14,744 nucleotides of DNA, from the NCBI GenBank assembly GCA_023247935.1, contig JAHFFM010000030.1:1-14744 (forward strand), read 5' to 3'. The stretch comes from Candidatus Omnitrophota bacterium. Its GTDB lineage: Bacteria > Omnitrophota > Gorgyraeia > 2-02-FULL-51-18. The position numbers were made by a program, and so were the translations under genes. The notes under the pieces are model-generated. The model searched no databases. It worked only from the letters and a program-made list of their open reading frames with translations, and was not told the origin of the DNA. Shown here piece after piece: positions 1 to 7,141 of the stretch (its first letter is position 1; every line of letters starts with the position of its first letter).

Positions 1-776
1 TGCGGACAGGTTTCAGCGGTAATTTTGGAGCCTTCCGATTTGGCCGTGCGGATCACTTCGAGTGACCGCTGGCTAGAAATATGGCAAAAATGAAGCCTGC
101 CGCCCGTCAAATCCGCCAGTTGAATGTCACGCGCCACTTCCACACTTTCCGCTTCAACCGGAATTCCCGGAAGCCCGAGTTTGGTTGAAACTAAACCTTC
201 GTTCATGCACCCGCCGCAAAAAAGCCCTTCGTCCTGACAATGCACCATGATCACCAGGTCAAACTTTTTCGCGTATTCCAAAGCGCGGCGCAGAATATTC
301 GAATCCGTGATCGGACGGCCGTCGTCAGACAAAGCCACGGCGCCGCCTTTTTTAAGCTCGCCAAATTCCGTTAAATCTTTTCCTTCCTGCCCCATGGTCA
401 CGGCACCTACCGGCCACAGCTGAATCAAATTCAGCCGGCCAGCCTCCTGTCTCATAAATTCCATGTCCGAGCGGCTGTCCGCCACAGGCTGGGTGTTTGG
501 CATCGGACACACACCCGTAAACCCGCCTTTCACCGCCGCGCGAAGACCTGTTTCAATCGTTTCTTTGTATTCAAAACCGGGCTGCCTAAAATGAACGTGC
601 ACGTCAATCAAACCCGGCGTCACAAATTTTCCCTTCGCGTCAATGGTTTGATCCGCTTTTTCAGCGATGGAAGCGGCTACTTTTACAACGCGATCGCCGT
701 CGACAAGAATGTCTTTAACGCCGTCGATTTTATTGACGGGGTCCACCACATGTCCGCCTTTAATTAAAATTTTCAT
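1..776 (-). CDS. pyrC: Dihydroorotase, 5' part (runs off the window)
   Basis: Cyclises N-carbamoyl-aspartate to dihydroorotate, the third step of UMP synthesis, in the cytoplasm. The ATG at 776-774 overlaps the pyrB stop as ATGA, so the two are translationally coupled. The 258 visible codons read as a class I (PyrC/AllB amidohydrolase type) dihydroorotase. DVHVHFRQPG at residues 58-67 carries the metal-binding His60 and His62. SDDG at 150-153 carries the expected metal Asp152, MVHC at 177-180 gives His179, and CHISS at 231-235 gives His232. This spacing matches the known class I layout. The last metal Asp and the C-terminus lie beyond base 1, so completeness cannot be judged. The frame is open with no damage. 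Allantoinase or hydantoinase would be the alternative within the superfamily, but the pyrR-pyrB context settles it. Confidence 0.96.
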   Translation of the reverse strand, partial: MKILIKGGHVVDPVNKIDGVKDILVDGDRVVKVAASIAEKADQTIDAKGKFVTPGLIDVHVHFRQPGFEYKETIETGLRAAVKGGFTGVCPMPNTQPVADSRSDMEFMRQEAGRLNLIQLWPVGAVTMGQEGKDLTEFGELKKGGAVALSDDGRPITDSNILRRALEYAKKFDLVIMVHCQDEGLFCGGCMNEGLVSTKLGLPGIPVEAESVEVARDIQLADLTGGRLHFCHISSQRSLEVIRTAKSEGSKITAETCP

Positions 777-1720
777 CCGCGTTCCACCAAAGTTGTTAAA
801 AATAAAACCGCCATTCTCACGGCGACGCCGTTGGTCACCTGCTCCAAAATCACCGACTGCTCGCCATCCGCCACTTCCCCTGAAAGCTCCACTCCGCGGT
901 TGACGGGCCCCGGATGCATCACCATCACGTCCTTTTTGGCTTTTTTCATGCGCTCATTGGAAATGCCGTATTCGGCCGCGTATTCGCGAATGGACGGAAA
1001 AAAAGCATGCGATTGCCTTTCAAGTTGGATACGAAGAATATTTAGAACGTCTTGTTTTGGAAGCACGGAGTCCAAATCATAAGAAATTTCCACACCCAGG
1101 TTTTCTATTTCTTTTGGAATCAAGGTAGGCGGTCCGCAAAGCGTAACTTTGGCGCCTAATTTTTTAAGGCCCCAAATATTGGATCTGGCCACGCGTGAAT
1201 GAAGAATGTCCCCCACCAAGCAGACATTAAGCCCTTCGAATTTCTTTTTCCTGCCGCGAATCGTGAATAAATCCAAAAGTCCCTGCGTCGGATGCTCGTG
1301 CGTGCCGTCTCCGGCATTCACCACGCCCGCTTTAAGAGATCTGGCCAAATATTCCGCGGAACCCGAGGAGGAATGCCTCATCACAATGGTGTCGATTTGC
1401 ATGGCCTCGATGTTTCTGGCCGTGTCTCTTAAATTTTCGCCCTTGGAAGTGCTGGAACCGGCTGAGGAAAAGTTAATGATATCCGCGGACAAACGTTTGG
1501 CCGCGAGCTCAAAGCTTGTGCGCGTGCGGGTAGAAGACTCAAAAAATAAATTCGCGATGGTTTTTCCCCGAAGCGCCGGCACCTTTTTAATTTCGCGGGA
1601 GGAAACCTCTTTAAAAGAATCCGCTGTTTGAAGAATCATCTCGATCTCCTCCCTGGAAAGCTCTTCCAGGGACAGCAAATCCTTGCGGGTCCATTTCATT
1701 TCTTTCCCGTCCTTGGTCAT
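773..1720 (-). CDS. pyrB: Aspartate carbamoyltransferase catalytic chain
   Basis: Joins carbamoyl phosphate to L-aspartate to make N-carbamoyl-aspartate, the committed step of pyrimidine synthesis. 315 residues, the usual length for a catalytic chain. The carbamoyl phosphate loop is seen as FFESSTRTRTSF at 59-70, the S-K-G-E loop at 92-95, HPTQGLLDL at 143-151, LRIQLERQ at 229-236 and HPGPVNRG at 269-276. All are features of the transcarbamoylase family, and the HPTQ and HPGPVNRG motifs favour aspartate over ornithine as substrate. The ATG at 1720 overlaps the pyrR stop (ATGA). A second in-frame ATG at 1699 (residue 8) has AAGGA upstream and starts nearer the usual family N-terminus, so it may be the true start. 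No regulatory chain pyrI is visible here; control seems to rest on the upstream PyrR leader. Confidence 0.97.
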   Translation of the reverse strand: MTKDGKEMKWTRKDLLSLEELSREEIEMILQTADSFKEVSSREIKKVPALRGKTIANLFFESSTRTRTSFELAAKRLSADIINFSSAGSSTSKGENLRDTARNIEAMQIDTIVMRHSSSGSAEYLARSLKAGVVNAGDGTHEHPTQGLLDLFTIRGRKKKFEGLNVCLVGDILHSRVARSNIWGLKKLGAKVTLCGPPTLIPKEIENLGVEISYDLDSVLPKQDVLNILRIQLERQSHAFFPSIREYAAEYGISNERMKKAKKDVMVMHPGPVNRGVELSGEVADGEQSVILEQVTNGVAVRMAVLFLTTLVERG

Positions 1721-2247
1721 TTCTCAACCACCACCACTTCATCCTTGCCGTCTTTTTCCGTCAAATGCACGTGCACGATTTCATTTTCACTGGTGGGAAT
1801 ATTTTTCCCCACAAAATCCGCGCGAATCGGAAGCTCACGATGCCCGCGGTCAATCAGAACCGCCAATTGAATCTTTTTCGGCCGGCCGAAATCCACCAGC
1901 GCGTCCAGTGCGGAGCGAACGGTGCGGCCCGTGTACAAAACGTCATCCACCAGGACAACGGTTTGCCCTTCCAAATCAAAATTAATCTCGGTTTTGCGGA
2001 TAACAGGCTGCTCGGAAACTTTGGTTAAATCGTCACGGTAAAGGTTGATATCCAAAATGCCGAAGAAAACGGAATGACCTGAAACTTGCTGGATTTCTTT
2101 CTGAAGACGCTGAGCGAGAGTAACGCCCCGGGTTTGAATGCCAACCAACGCGAGATTGCCGACGCCTTTATTCTTTTCCAAGATCTCGTGCGCCATGCGC
2201 GTCAGGGAACGTTCCAGAGAGGCGGAGTCCAGGACCAATTTACTCAT
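1717..2247 (-). CDS. pyrR: PyrR, pyrimidine operon RNA-binding attenuation regulator / uracil phosphoribosyltransferase
   Basis: Type I phosphoribosyltransferase-fold protein that, in characterised relatives, binds pyr leader RNA when UMP or UTP is high and often also converts uracil plus PRPP to UMP. 176 residues, near the roughly 180 of Bacillus PyrR. The PRPP-binding signature VVLVDDVLYTGRT is at 97-109, preceded by the hydrophobic strand and acidic pair typical of the family. LVGIQTRG lies at 34-41, and DRGHRELPIRADFVGKN at 133-149 is a PyrR hallmark. It is the first full gene of the pyr operon, and its own leader holds a matching PyrR-type RNA hairpin, so autoregulation is likely. No Shine-Dalgarno sequence precedes ATG 2247: the upstream bases are the terminator T tract and GTCCATTTC. 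Translation probably depends on coupling to the leader ORF that ends across this start codon. Confidence 0.95.
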   Translation of the reverse strand: MSKLVLDSASLERSLTRMAHEILEKNKGVGNLALVGIQTRGVTLAQRLQKEIQQVSGHSVFFGILDINLYRDDLTKVSEQPVIRKTEINFDLEGQTVVLVDDVLYTGRTVRSALDALVDFGRPKKIQLAVLIDRGHRELPIRADFVGKNIPTSENEIVHVHLTEKDGKDEVVVVEK

Positions 2248-2311
2248 GAAATGGACAAAAAAATTCCCACGAGCTGGTTGCGTGGGTCATGTTATGGACA
2301 GTCTTATTCAT
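2240..2311 (-). CDS. pyr leader ORF, 23 codons, overlapping the pyrR start
   Basis: Short ORF beginning MNKTVHNMTHA and ending CPFHE then TAA at 2242-2240. Its ATG (2311-2309) has a good Shine-Dalgarno sequence, AAGGA at 2321-2317, five bases upstream. pyrR, just downstream, has none. The ORF spans the whole pyr terminator hairpin, and its stop overlaps the pyrR ATG (2247-2245) by eight bases in another frame. A ribosome on it would block the terminator and could re-initiate at pyrR. The Shine-Dalgarno bases form part of the 3' arm of the putative PyrR-binding hairpin, so PyrR binding should silence it. The peptide has no run of one codon that would suggest amino acid sensing. That it is translated is inferred from layout only. 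Confidence 0.55.
   Translation of the reverse strand: MNKTVHNMTHATSSWEFFCPFHE
2257..2286 (-). terminator. pyr leader attenuator (intrinsic terminator)
   Basis: The 6-bp perfect stem CCCACG (2286-2281) / CGTGGG (2271-2266), with a 9-base loop, is followed by AA and seven T (2263-2257), nine bases before the pyrR ATG. Because it sits between promoter and first gene, it must be conditional. A competing pairing is visible: CCCUGAG in the PyrR loop (2337-2331) can pair with CUCGUGGG (2273-2266) as seven pairs with one bulged U. That would open both the terminator and the PyrR hairpin, so it may be the antiterminator. Confidence 0.8.
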
Positions 2312-2317
2312 TGGTTT

Positions 2318-2351
2318 CCTTTTCAGGTCTCTCAGGGCCTGCTTTAAAAGG
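2318..2351 (-). promoter_or_regulatory. Putative PyrR-binding RNA hairpin in the pyr leader
   Basis: On the transcript the lower stem is CCUUUU (2351-2346) with AAAAGG (2323-2318). A 5'-side purine-rich bulge, AAAG (2345-2342), follows. The upper stem is CAGG with CCUG, then one C-A mismatch and a C-G closing pair. The terminal loop is CUGAGA (2335-2330). Known PyrR-binding loops have a CNGNGA hexaloop, a short upper stem and a 5' purine-rich bulge, and this element matches all three. It lies about 14 bases after the predicted transcription start and before the terminator and pyrR. The 3' arm contains the ribosome binding site of the leader ORF. Confidence 0.8.
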
Positions 2352-2371
2352 TTTGTTTTAAATCTTTAAGG

Positions 2372-2400
2372 AGTATACCCATTAAAAACGGGACTGTCAA
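2372..2400 (-). promoter_or_regulatory. pyr operon sigma70-type promoter
   Basis: The -35 box TTGACA (2400-2395) is perfect. A 17-base spacer follows, then the -10 box TATACT (2377-2372), five of six to consensus. The start site should fall near 2365, giving a leader of about 118 bases before pyrR that holds the PyrR hairpin, the leader ORF and the attenuator. Such a strong promoter suits an operon controlled after initiation. Confidence 0.85.
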
Positions 2401-2418
2401 TCGGGATCCAGAAATTGC

Positions 2419-2453
2419 AAAAATTTCCAGAATTCGTGTCACCTGGAATCTGG
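2419..2453 (-). terminator. Intrinsic terminator after the giant exported-protein gene
   Basis: CCAGATTC (2453-2446) pairs with GAATTCTGG (2435-2427), leaving one bulged base and a 10-base loop. It is followed by AAA and five T (2423-2419). It lies 13 bases past the TAA stop of the upstream gene and ends just before the pyr promoter, separating the two transcription units. Confidence 0.65.
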
Positions 2454-2465
2454 AGGCCCTTGTTT

Positions 2466-5400
2466 TTAGGCGCTGGCCCCGGTCCACAGCGCCTGTTTGA
2501 GCGCTTTTCCAAGCTCAACAAAAATCCGGATGGGTCTAATGAGAAGCTGAGAGGCTTTTTCGGGGTCCAGTTTCAAACGAAAATATTCCAGCATTTCCCG
2601 GCCCGAAAGCCGGCGGCCGTGATAATCCGAAAGCTGCTCCAGCGCAACGCCAATCGGGCTGCGCGCCAAATCTTCTTCCAGGCTCCGGGCTTCTTCGTTG
2701 CCCGCCGGAAGCGAGCCGTTTTTTCCGGTGTGCCGGCTGGCAAGGCCCGCCAATTCCTCGGCAATGCGCAGTCCCCCATTGAGATCCGTCAGGCCCTGCC
2801 CATACCCATCGGCCTCAACAGCCAGTTTATTCGATCCAAGGCTCAAGGCTTCATATCCGGATTCCATCAAATGAAATTCCACGATCATTCCTTCCGGCTC
2901 CGCCAGCGTAACGTTTGCCGGCCCTTTCATTTCAACCAGTCGCGCCTTCACAAAATTCTTTCGGCTGTCAGGCAGATTATCCAGACCGTCCAAAAAATAA
3001 TTGCCCCCATGCCCGGCCAGGACTTCAAAAAGCAAACGAACCGCATCCTGAAATTCTTCTTCCGCCAGGATTTGTCCGCTGAATTCCGACAGATCGACCT
3101 TCACAAAACCCTTAAACCGGATATTTTCTTTGATAGGCAGCGACTCGCGGACGCGTTGAGCGCGCTCGCGCAACGCAGAACGAACCGCCAATTCCTGCCG
3201 TTTCCGGTTCATCCGTCCGGTTTGGCGGGTTTTCCACCGCTCCGCCGCCTCCGGGAAATTTTGCACCGTGAATGTGTTTTGGCTATCTTGAGTCACCTCG
3301 ATCGCTTGTTTTTGAACGTGAACTTCAAAAACGGAAACCGGCCCTGAGACCGACATGTCCATCGCGAACGCTTCTCCCGAAACAGCCGCCCCAAAAGCCA
3401 AAAAAATACCCAGCATAAAACCCTGCAATCGCGCTTTTGCCAGCCTGACTCCGTTGGGGGTTTTTATATGCGGAGTCTTGGAATTGATTTTAACTAATTT
3501 TTCCTCAAACCAATGGTATCTGCCTTCAGGGTAACCATGCCCCGGATCCGGTTTATCTTGGCTTTGGCTCAAAGCCGTGTCGTTATAATACGAATCTTTA
3601 AAAAATTGACGATACAACTTTAAAACCATTCGGATTTGTTTCCGGGAAGGCCCGGACACTATGACCGTGATTTTTTCTCCGGACTGAATGACGCGCCTGT
3701 CATCTCCGATATTCCCTTTCTCAGGAAGAATAAAATCGGAGCCATTGGGATATTTAAATTTGATTTCAAAAGCCGGCAGACGATTTTCAATCAATTGGGT
3801 TAGCTTTCTTAAGCTAATCATAGGCCGGCTGTGCAAAAATTTGTTCTGCCAAATGATCTTAAAAAAATTTTCCCTGGAATGACGATTCTCGGTTTTGCCG
3901 TCACCTGTTTTTGTAAGTCGCGCGCCGGTATTGGGACGGGAGGCTTTTGCGTCCTTCATTGCCCGGTTTTTCCATTCATCAAAAACTTTATCGATCGACG
4001 CTTTTTTTGGCGGCCCCCAAACCTTTAATTCATTCCGAAAGCGATCAACTGCATATCCCGTCCGATGGCCGCTTGAATCAAAAATAATTCCTTTGTCGTT
4101 GATTCGAAGAACGGTTCCAGCTGCGAAGCCGGACAACAGAGAAGACTTGTCAACCACGTAGGAATGCTTTTTAGGATTAAACAACAAAGCAAGAGAGTCG
4201 CTACGTCCGGCCCGGCCTTCCAAAAAAATAGCCCCCACATTTGAATAAGAATAAAATCCGGTTTTTCTTCTGAGTTCGGATATCGGCATTCGTTCGGATC
4301 TTATTTTAATGTGCGTCGCAAAAAGTTTTTCGTAAATATGAATCAACTTCGCGGAGGAAGTCCCTGAATTATACATCGTGTACCCATTTTTCAACGCCAC
4401 AAGCGAAAGCCAGGCTACGATCATTTGAGCAACGCCTGAATTAGCGAAATCAGAAGAATCATTTCCTTTGTGACCATAAGGATAAAAATCGCCTATCACA
4501 AACTGACGGTTCTTGGGATGTAACTCGAAATATAGAGACCCTAATTTCGCCCATGAATTTCCATCCTTATAGAATGTTTTTACATAAAATCGCCCCTTCA
4601 CTTCTTTCGACGCGTCAACCCTTAATCCGATTTTTTCGCCCGGAAAAACAACCCAGACGTGCTCGTCCCGAATGCTTAAAAAGTCCGGAATATCCTTAAT
4701 ATCCGTGCTTTTAAAAGGATAGCTCACAACAAGCCGCGAGCCGCTTAATCTTCTTCTCTCCGCCTCTAATTGTTTTTTGAAAAACTCGCCGGTTGCCCGG
4801 GACTTTTCAATAAACTTGGCTAATCCAGTCAGCAATTTTAGCTCTTTCAGCAAAACCAACATCTCTTGCTCTTTGTGATTTATATTTTTCTTGGTTTCTC
4901 TCTCTTTTTTCTCATAAAGACTGCCTGAAATTGACTGGTTAAAAACCAGCTCCTGGCGATAAATCAATTCCGCCTTTTCTTTTTCAATTCCAGCCACTGA
5001 AACTTCTATAGTGGCCATTTTGTCGACAGTTTCAAGAAAAAGATTGCGGTTATTTTCATTTGCTAACCGCTGATTACGGTAATTCTTGTTATCCTTCAAA
5101 TTTGCATTCAATGCTATCTCTATCAATCTTAAATTATCCTGATAACGCCTGTACTCATAAGCTAGGGCCCCCACCAGGTTATCTTTTTTAGCAAGACGGG
5201 CTGCGCTTTTCCTGTCCGCAGCGACTGCGGCATCCACCGCTTTATAATTTCCATCCAGGATCAATTCCTCGGAAAAAATTTTAGGCCCGACCGGCGACAC
5301 GCTGTCAGCCAGACGGCTTTTCAGTGCCAAAATTGCTATTGAATCTTTTTCTGTCCCCCCGCTCCCCGTCCACTGCGCTTGTCCCAACAGAAGCTTTTCA

Positions 5401-6959
5401 TACCTTGCCGTGTTGGTTTCGTTCATCACCTGGGGCAGGATCGAAACGTATGAAAGGCCGTTTCTTTTGAGCAGGGTTTTAAGATTCGGGCTGTGGTAGC
5501 CCCCGGCGACGAGAACGGCTTTGGACTCGCCGTTTTTTTCCATTTCCCGGAGAAGACTTGAAATAAAAACGCTGTCGCGTTCCTGTGTCAGCCGGTAAAA
5601 TTCTTTCGCATTTTGAACGACCTTTTCGAAATCAGGCTTTAAAAAAATCGTGCGGTCGTAATGGTCTTCGAGACTCATAATCTGGCGGTTCAGAAACCCC
5701 GTGATTTCACGGATGTCATACATGGCGGGGTTTTGCCCGATTTTTTCATAAGCGTCCGGCGGGATGGCCAAATCCAGCAGCGATTCCAGGTCACGTACCG
5801 TATCGGAAATGCCCAAAAGGCGTTTTTCACGATCGTTCAAAAACAAAAACCGGATGATTTCGCGTTCAAGCGTTTTCTGTTCATCTAACAATTTTGAAGG
5901 GTTCAACTTGTCCGCCTCTTTGAGATAGCTGAAATACCTGAAAAGATTGGGATATTGGGCAGCATTGAAAAGGCTTTGGTTTTTTCCTCCCTGAGTACTT
6001 AATTTTTCTTCCAGGGCCAGATAAAAAGCAACCGCCGTTTTTTGGTCCTTGGTAGAAAACTTTCCGGCATGATGACGTGAGACGTTTTCTTTCAAATCCC
6101 GAAACGCTTCTTCCGGCAAAGCCCGGCATGCGCGCACAGCTTCGTCGTCAGCCCGGACAAAATCAATCGACTCCTCCCGTTTTTTCAATCTCCTCAAACG
6201 CCCCCACTCCGGATAAAGTCCGGGCGGAATACCAAACCATTGCGCGCGGCGATCGAGATAGGAGAAATAACCGGTGTAAGAAATTTTATTGCCCAGAAAT
6301 TTTTCACGGACGGAATCAAACGCGCGCGGCGCGGGATTCAATATCTCCGGCTTCAGTTCTTCCACGGTGCGGCGTATTTGCGAAAGATATTCCGTGAACC
6401 GCGCGCGTTCTTTGGCTACGGAGCGGTAAGCTTCGAGGGATTTCCAATAAAGATTCTCATCTTCCGCACCCCACAACTTGAAATCCCCGTCAGAAACAAG
6501 ATTCAAATACTCAGCGCCGGAAAGTTCGCCCTTGCGCAGATATTTCATGCCAATGTTGACACGGTTTTGCAGGGATGCGGGATGCTGTGATCCTGCAGCA
6601 TGTTTGAAAGACGTCAGGGAGACATCCCCAAAACCTCCTTCCAGGTAAACTGTCCGGATGGCTTCTTTTTCGATTAAAACCTGAAGCGCGCCTGCAATGT
6701 TTATTTGCGCGGAAGGATTCGTGTGCGCATCCTGGATAAGGTAAATCGTTTTGCCGTTTCCATGAAACGTTTCTTCGATTTTCGCCATATTTTCGGGCAA
6801 CAAAGCGCGGAACGCGGGAAGCGGGGCAGTTGCCAGGCTGAGATTGGGTTCCGGGTTTGCAAAAACCAGATCCTGGCACAAAAATGCGGTTACAAGAAAA
6901 CCCGAAACCGATTTTAAAAAAATATAAGAAAAACTTTTTTTATAGGATAAATGGAGCAC
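2466..6959 (-). CDS. Giant exported multidomain protein with TIKI/ChaN-like, GNAT-like and HPr-like blocks (function unknown)
   Basis: 1,497 residues; I do not recognise the whole. The start is GTG (6959-6957) with AAGG five bases upstream. Residues 1-34 look like a signal peptide (basic n-region, hydrophobic 19-33, VFA then N). Residues 70-500 resemble the TIKI/TraB/ChaN superfamily: IQDAH (75-79), LEGG with Glu107, and late GGYH (486-489), similar to its GxxH and Glu motifs. Residues 590-742 are charged and probably helical or coiled. About 770-885 resembles a worn GNAT acetyltransferase (GDFYPYG, then IYEKLF at 875-880). About 1042-1116 resembles HPr, with LHSRP at 1042-1046. Residues 1180-1199 form a second signal-like hydrophobic segment (GEAFA, then MDM). 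About 1280-1497 is unassigned, opening with FKGFVKVDLSEF. It is monocistronic, with its own terminator. Very large patchwork proteins like this recall Omnitrophota. The TIKI-like call is moderate; the GNAT and HPr calls are tentative. Confidence 0.85.
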   Translation of the reverse strand: MLHLSYKKSFSYIFLKSVSGFLVTAFLCQDLVFANPEPNLSLATAPLPAFRALLPENMAKIEETFHGNGKTIYLIQDAHTNPSAQINIAGALQVLIEKEAIRTVYLEGGFGDVSLTSFKHAAGSQHPASLQNRVNIGMKYLRKGELSGAEYLNLVSDGDFKLWGAEDENLYWKSLEAYRSVAKERARFTEYLSQIRRTVEELKPEILNPAPRAFDSVREKFLGNKISYTGYFSYLDRRAQWFGIPPGLYPEWGRLRRLKKREESIDFVRADDEAVRACRALPEEAFRDLKENVSRHHAGKFSTKDQKTAVAFYLALEEKLSTQGGKNQSLFNAAQYPNLFRYFSYLKEADKLNPSKLLDEQKTLEREIIRFLFLNDREKRLLGISDTVRDLESLLDLAIPPDAYEKIGQNPAMYDIREITGFLNRQIMSLEDHYDRTIFLKPDFEKVVQNAKEFYRLTQERDSVFISSLLREMEKNGESKAVLVAGGYHSPNLKTLLKRNGLSYVSILPQVMNETNTARYEKLLLGQAQWTGSGGTEKDSIAILALKSRLADSVSPVGPKIFSEELILDGNYKAVDAAVAADRKSAARLAKKDNLVGALAYEYRRYQDNLRLIEIALNANLKDNKNYRNQRLANENNRNLFLETVDKMATIEVSVAGIEKEKAELIYRQELVFNQSISGSLYEKKERETKKNINHKEQEMLVLLKELKLLTGLAKFIEKSRATGEFFKKQLEAERRRLSGSRLVVSYPFKSTDIKDIPDFLSIRDEHVWVVFPGEKIGLRVDASKEVKGRFYVKTFYKDGNSWAKLGSLYFELHPKNRQFVIGDFYPYGHKGNDSSDFANSGVAQMIVAWLSLVALKNGYTMYNSGTSSAKLIHIYEKLFATHIKIRSERMPISELRRKTGFYSYSNVGAIFLEGRAGRSDSLALLFNPKKHSYVVDKSSLLSGFAAGTVLRINDKGIIFDSSGHRTGYAVDRFRNELKVWGPPKKASIDKVFDEWKNRAMKDAKASRPNTGARLTKTGDGKTENRHSRENFFKIIWQNKFLHSRPMISLRKLTQLIENRLPAFEIKFKYPNGSDFILPEKGNIGDDRRVIQSGEKITVIVSGPSRKQIRMVLKLYRQFFKDSYYNDTALSQSQDKPDPGHGYPEGRYHWFEEKLVKINSKTPHIKTPNGVRLAKARLQGFMLGIFLAFGAAVSGEAFAMDMSVSGPVSVFEVHVQKQAIEVTQDSQNTFTVQNFPEAAERWKTRQTGRMNRKRQELAVRSALRERAQRVRESLPIKENIRFKGFVKVDLSEFSGQILAEEEFQDAVRLLFEVLAGHGGNYFLDGLDNLPDSRKNFVKARLVEMKGPANVTLAEPEGMIVEFHLMESGYEALSLGSNKLAVEADGYGQGLTDLNGGLRIAEELAGLASRHTGKNGSLPAGNEEARSLEEDLARSPIGVALEQLSDYHGRRLSGREMLEYFRLKLDPEKASQLLIRPIRIFVELGKALKQALWTGASA

Positions 6960-7141
6960 GAAAACCTTGGGCTTTAAAATGAACTGTCAATGAATTTTGC
7001 CTGATGGAAAGCCGGAAAGCAAATTTTTAGAGCAATTTTTGGAGCAATTGAATCGAAAAATATTAATTAATTTTTAACAATTATGTTTAAAAATTGACTA
7101 TTTATTGCCCTACCTAAAAATAACAAGCCAAACGGGTCCGG
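6960..7141. other. AT-rich intergenic region upstream of the giant gene
   Basis: 182 bases, much richer in A and T than the flanking genes. It contains two tandem 12-base units on the minus strand, ATTGCTCCAAAA and ATTGCTCTAAAA (7048-7025), and the AT palindrome-like tract TTAATTAA near 7065-7072. It presumably holds the promoter of the giant gene. A perfect TTGACA (6990-6985) is present, but no fitting -10 box lies 15-19 bases beyond it, so I do not call a promoter. No clear terminator for the peptidase gene is seen either. Confidence 0.5.

Noticed and set aside
667..2361. Several plus-strand open frames opposite pyrC, pyrB and pyrR
   Set aside because: They are shadows of strongly conserved minus-strand enzymes, with no ribosome binding sites or motifs.
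2415..3347. 310-codon open frame on the plus strand
   Set aside because: It is antisense to the C-terminal third of the giant gene, with a low-complexity, Arg/Phe/Gln-rich translation and no recognisable motif; the minus-strand frame has coherent domain-like sequence.
4025..4240. Possible frameshift or gene break in the giant ORF, suggested by an alternative minus-strand frame
   Set aside because: The main frame stays open and reads with sensible, charged, soluble protein sequence through this stretch; the alternative is Cys/Leu-rich noise.
6960..6990. TTGACA at 6990-6985 as a promoter for the giant gene
   Set aside because: The sequence 15-19 bases downstream is AAGGTTTT-like, with no -10 box, and that position would fall on the ribosome binding site.
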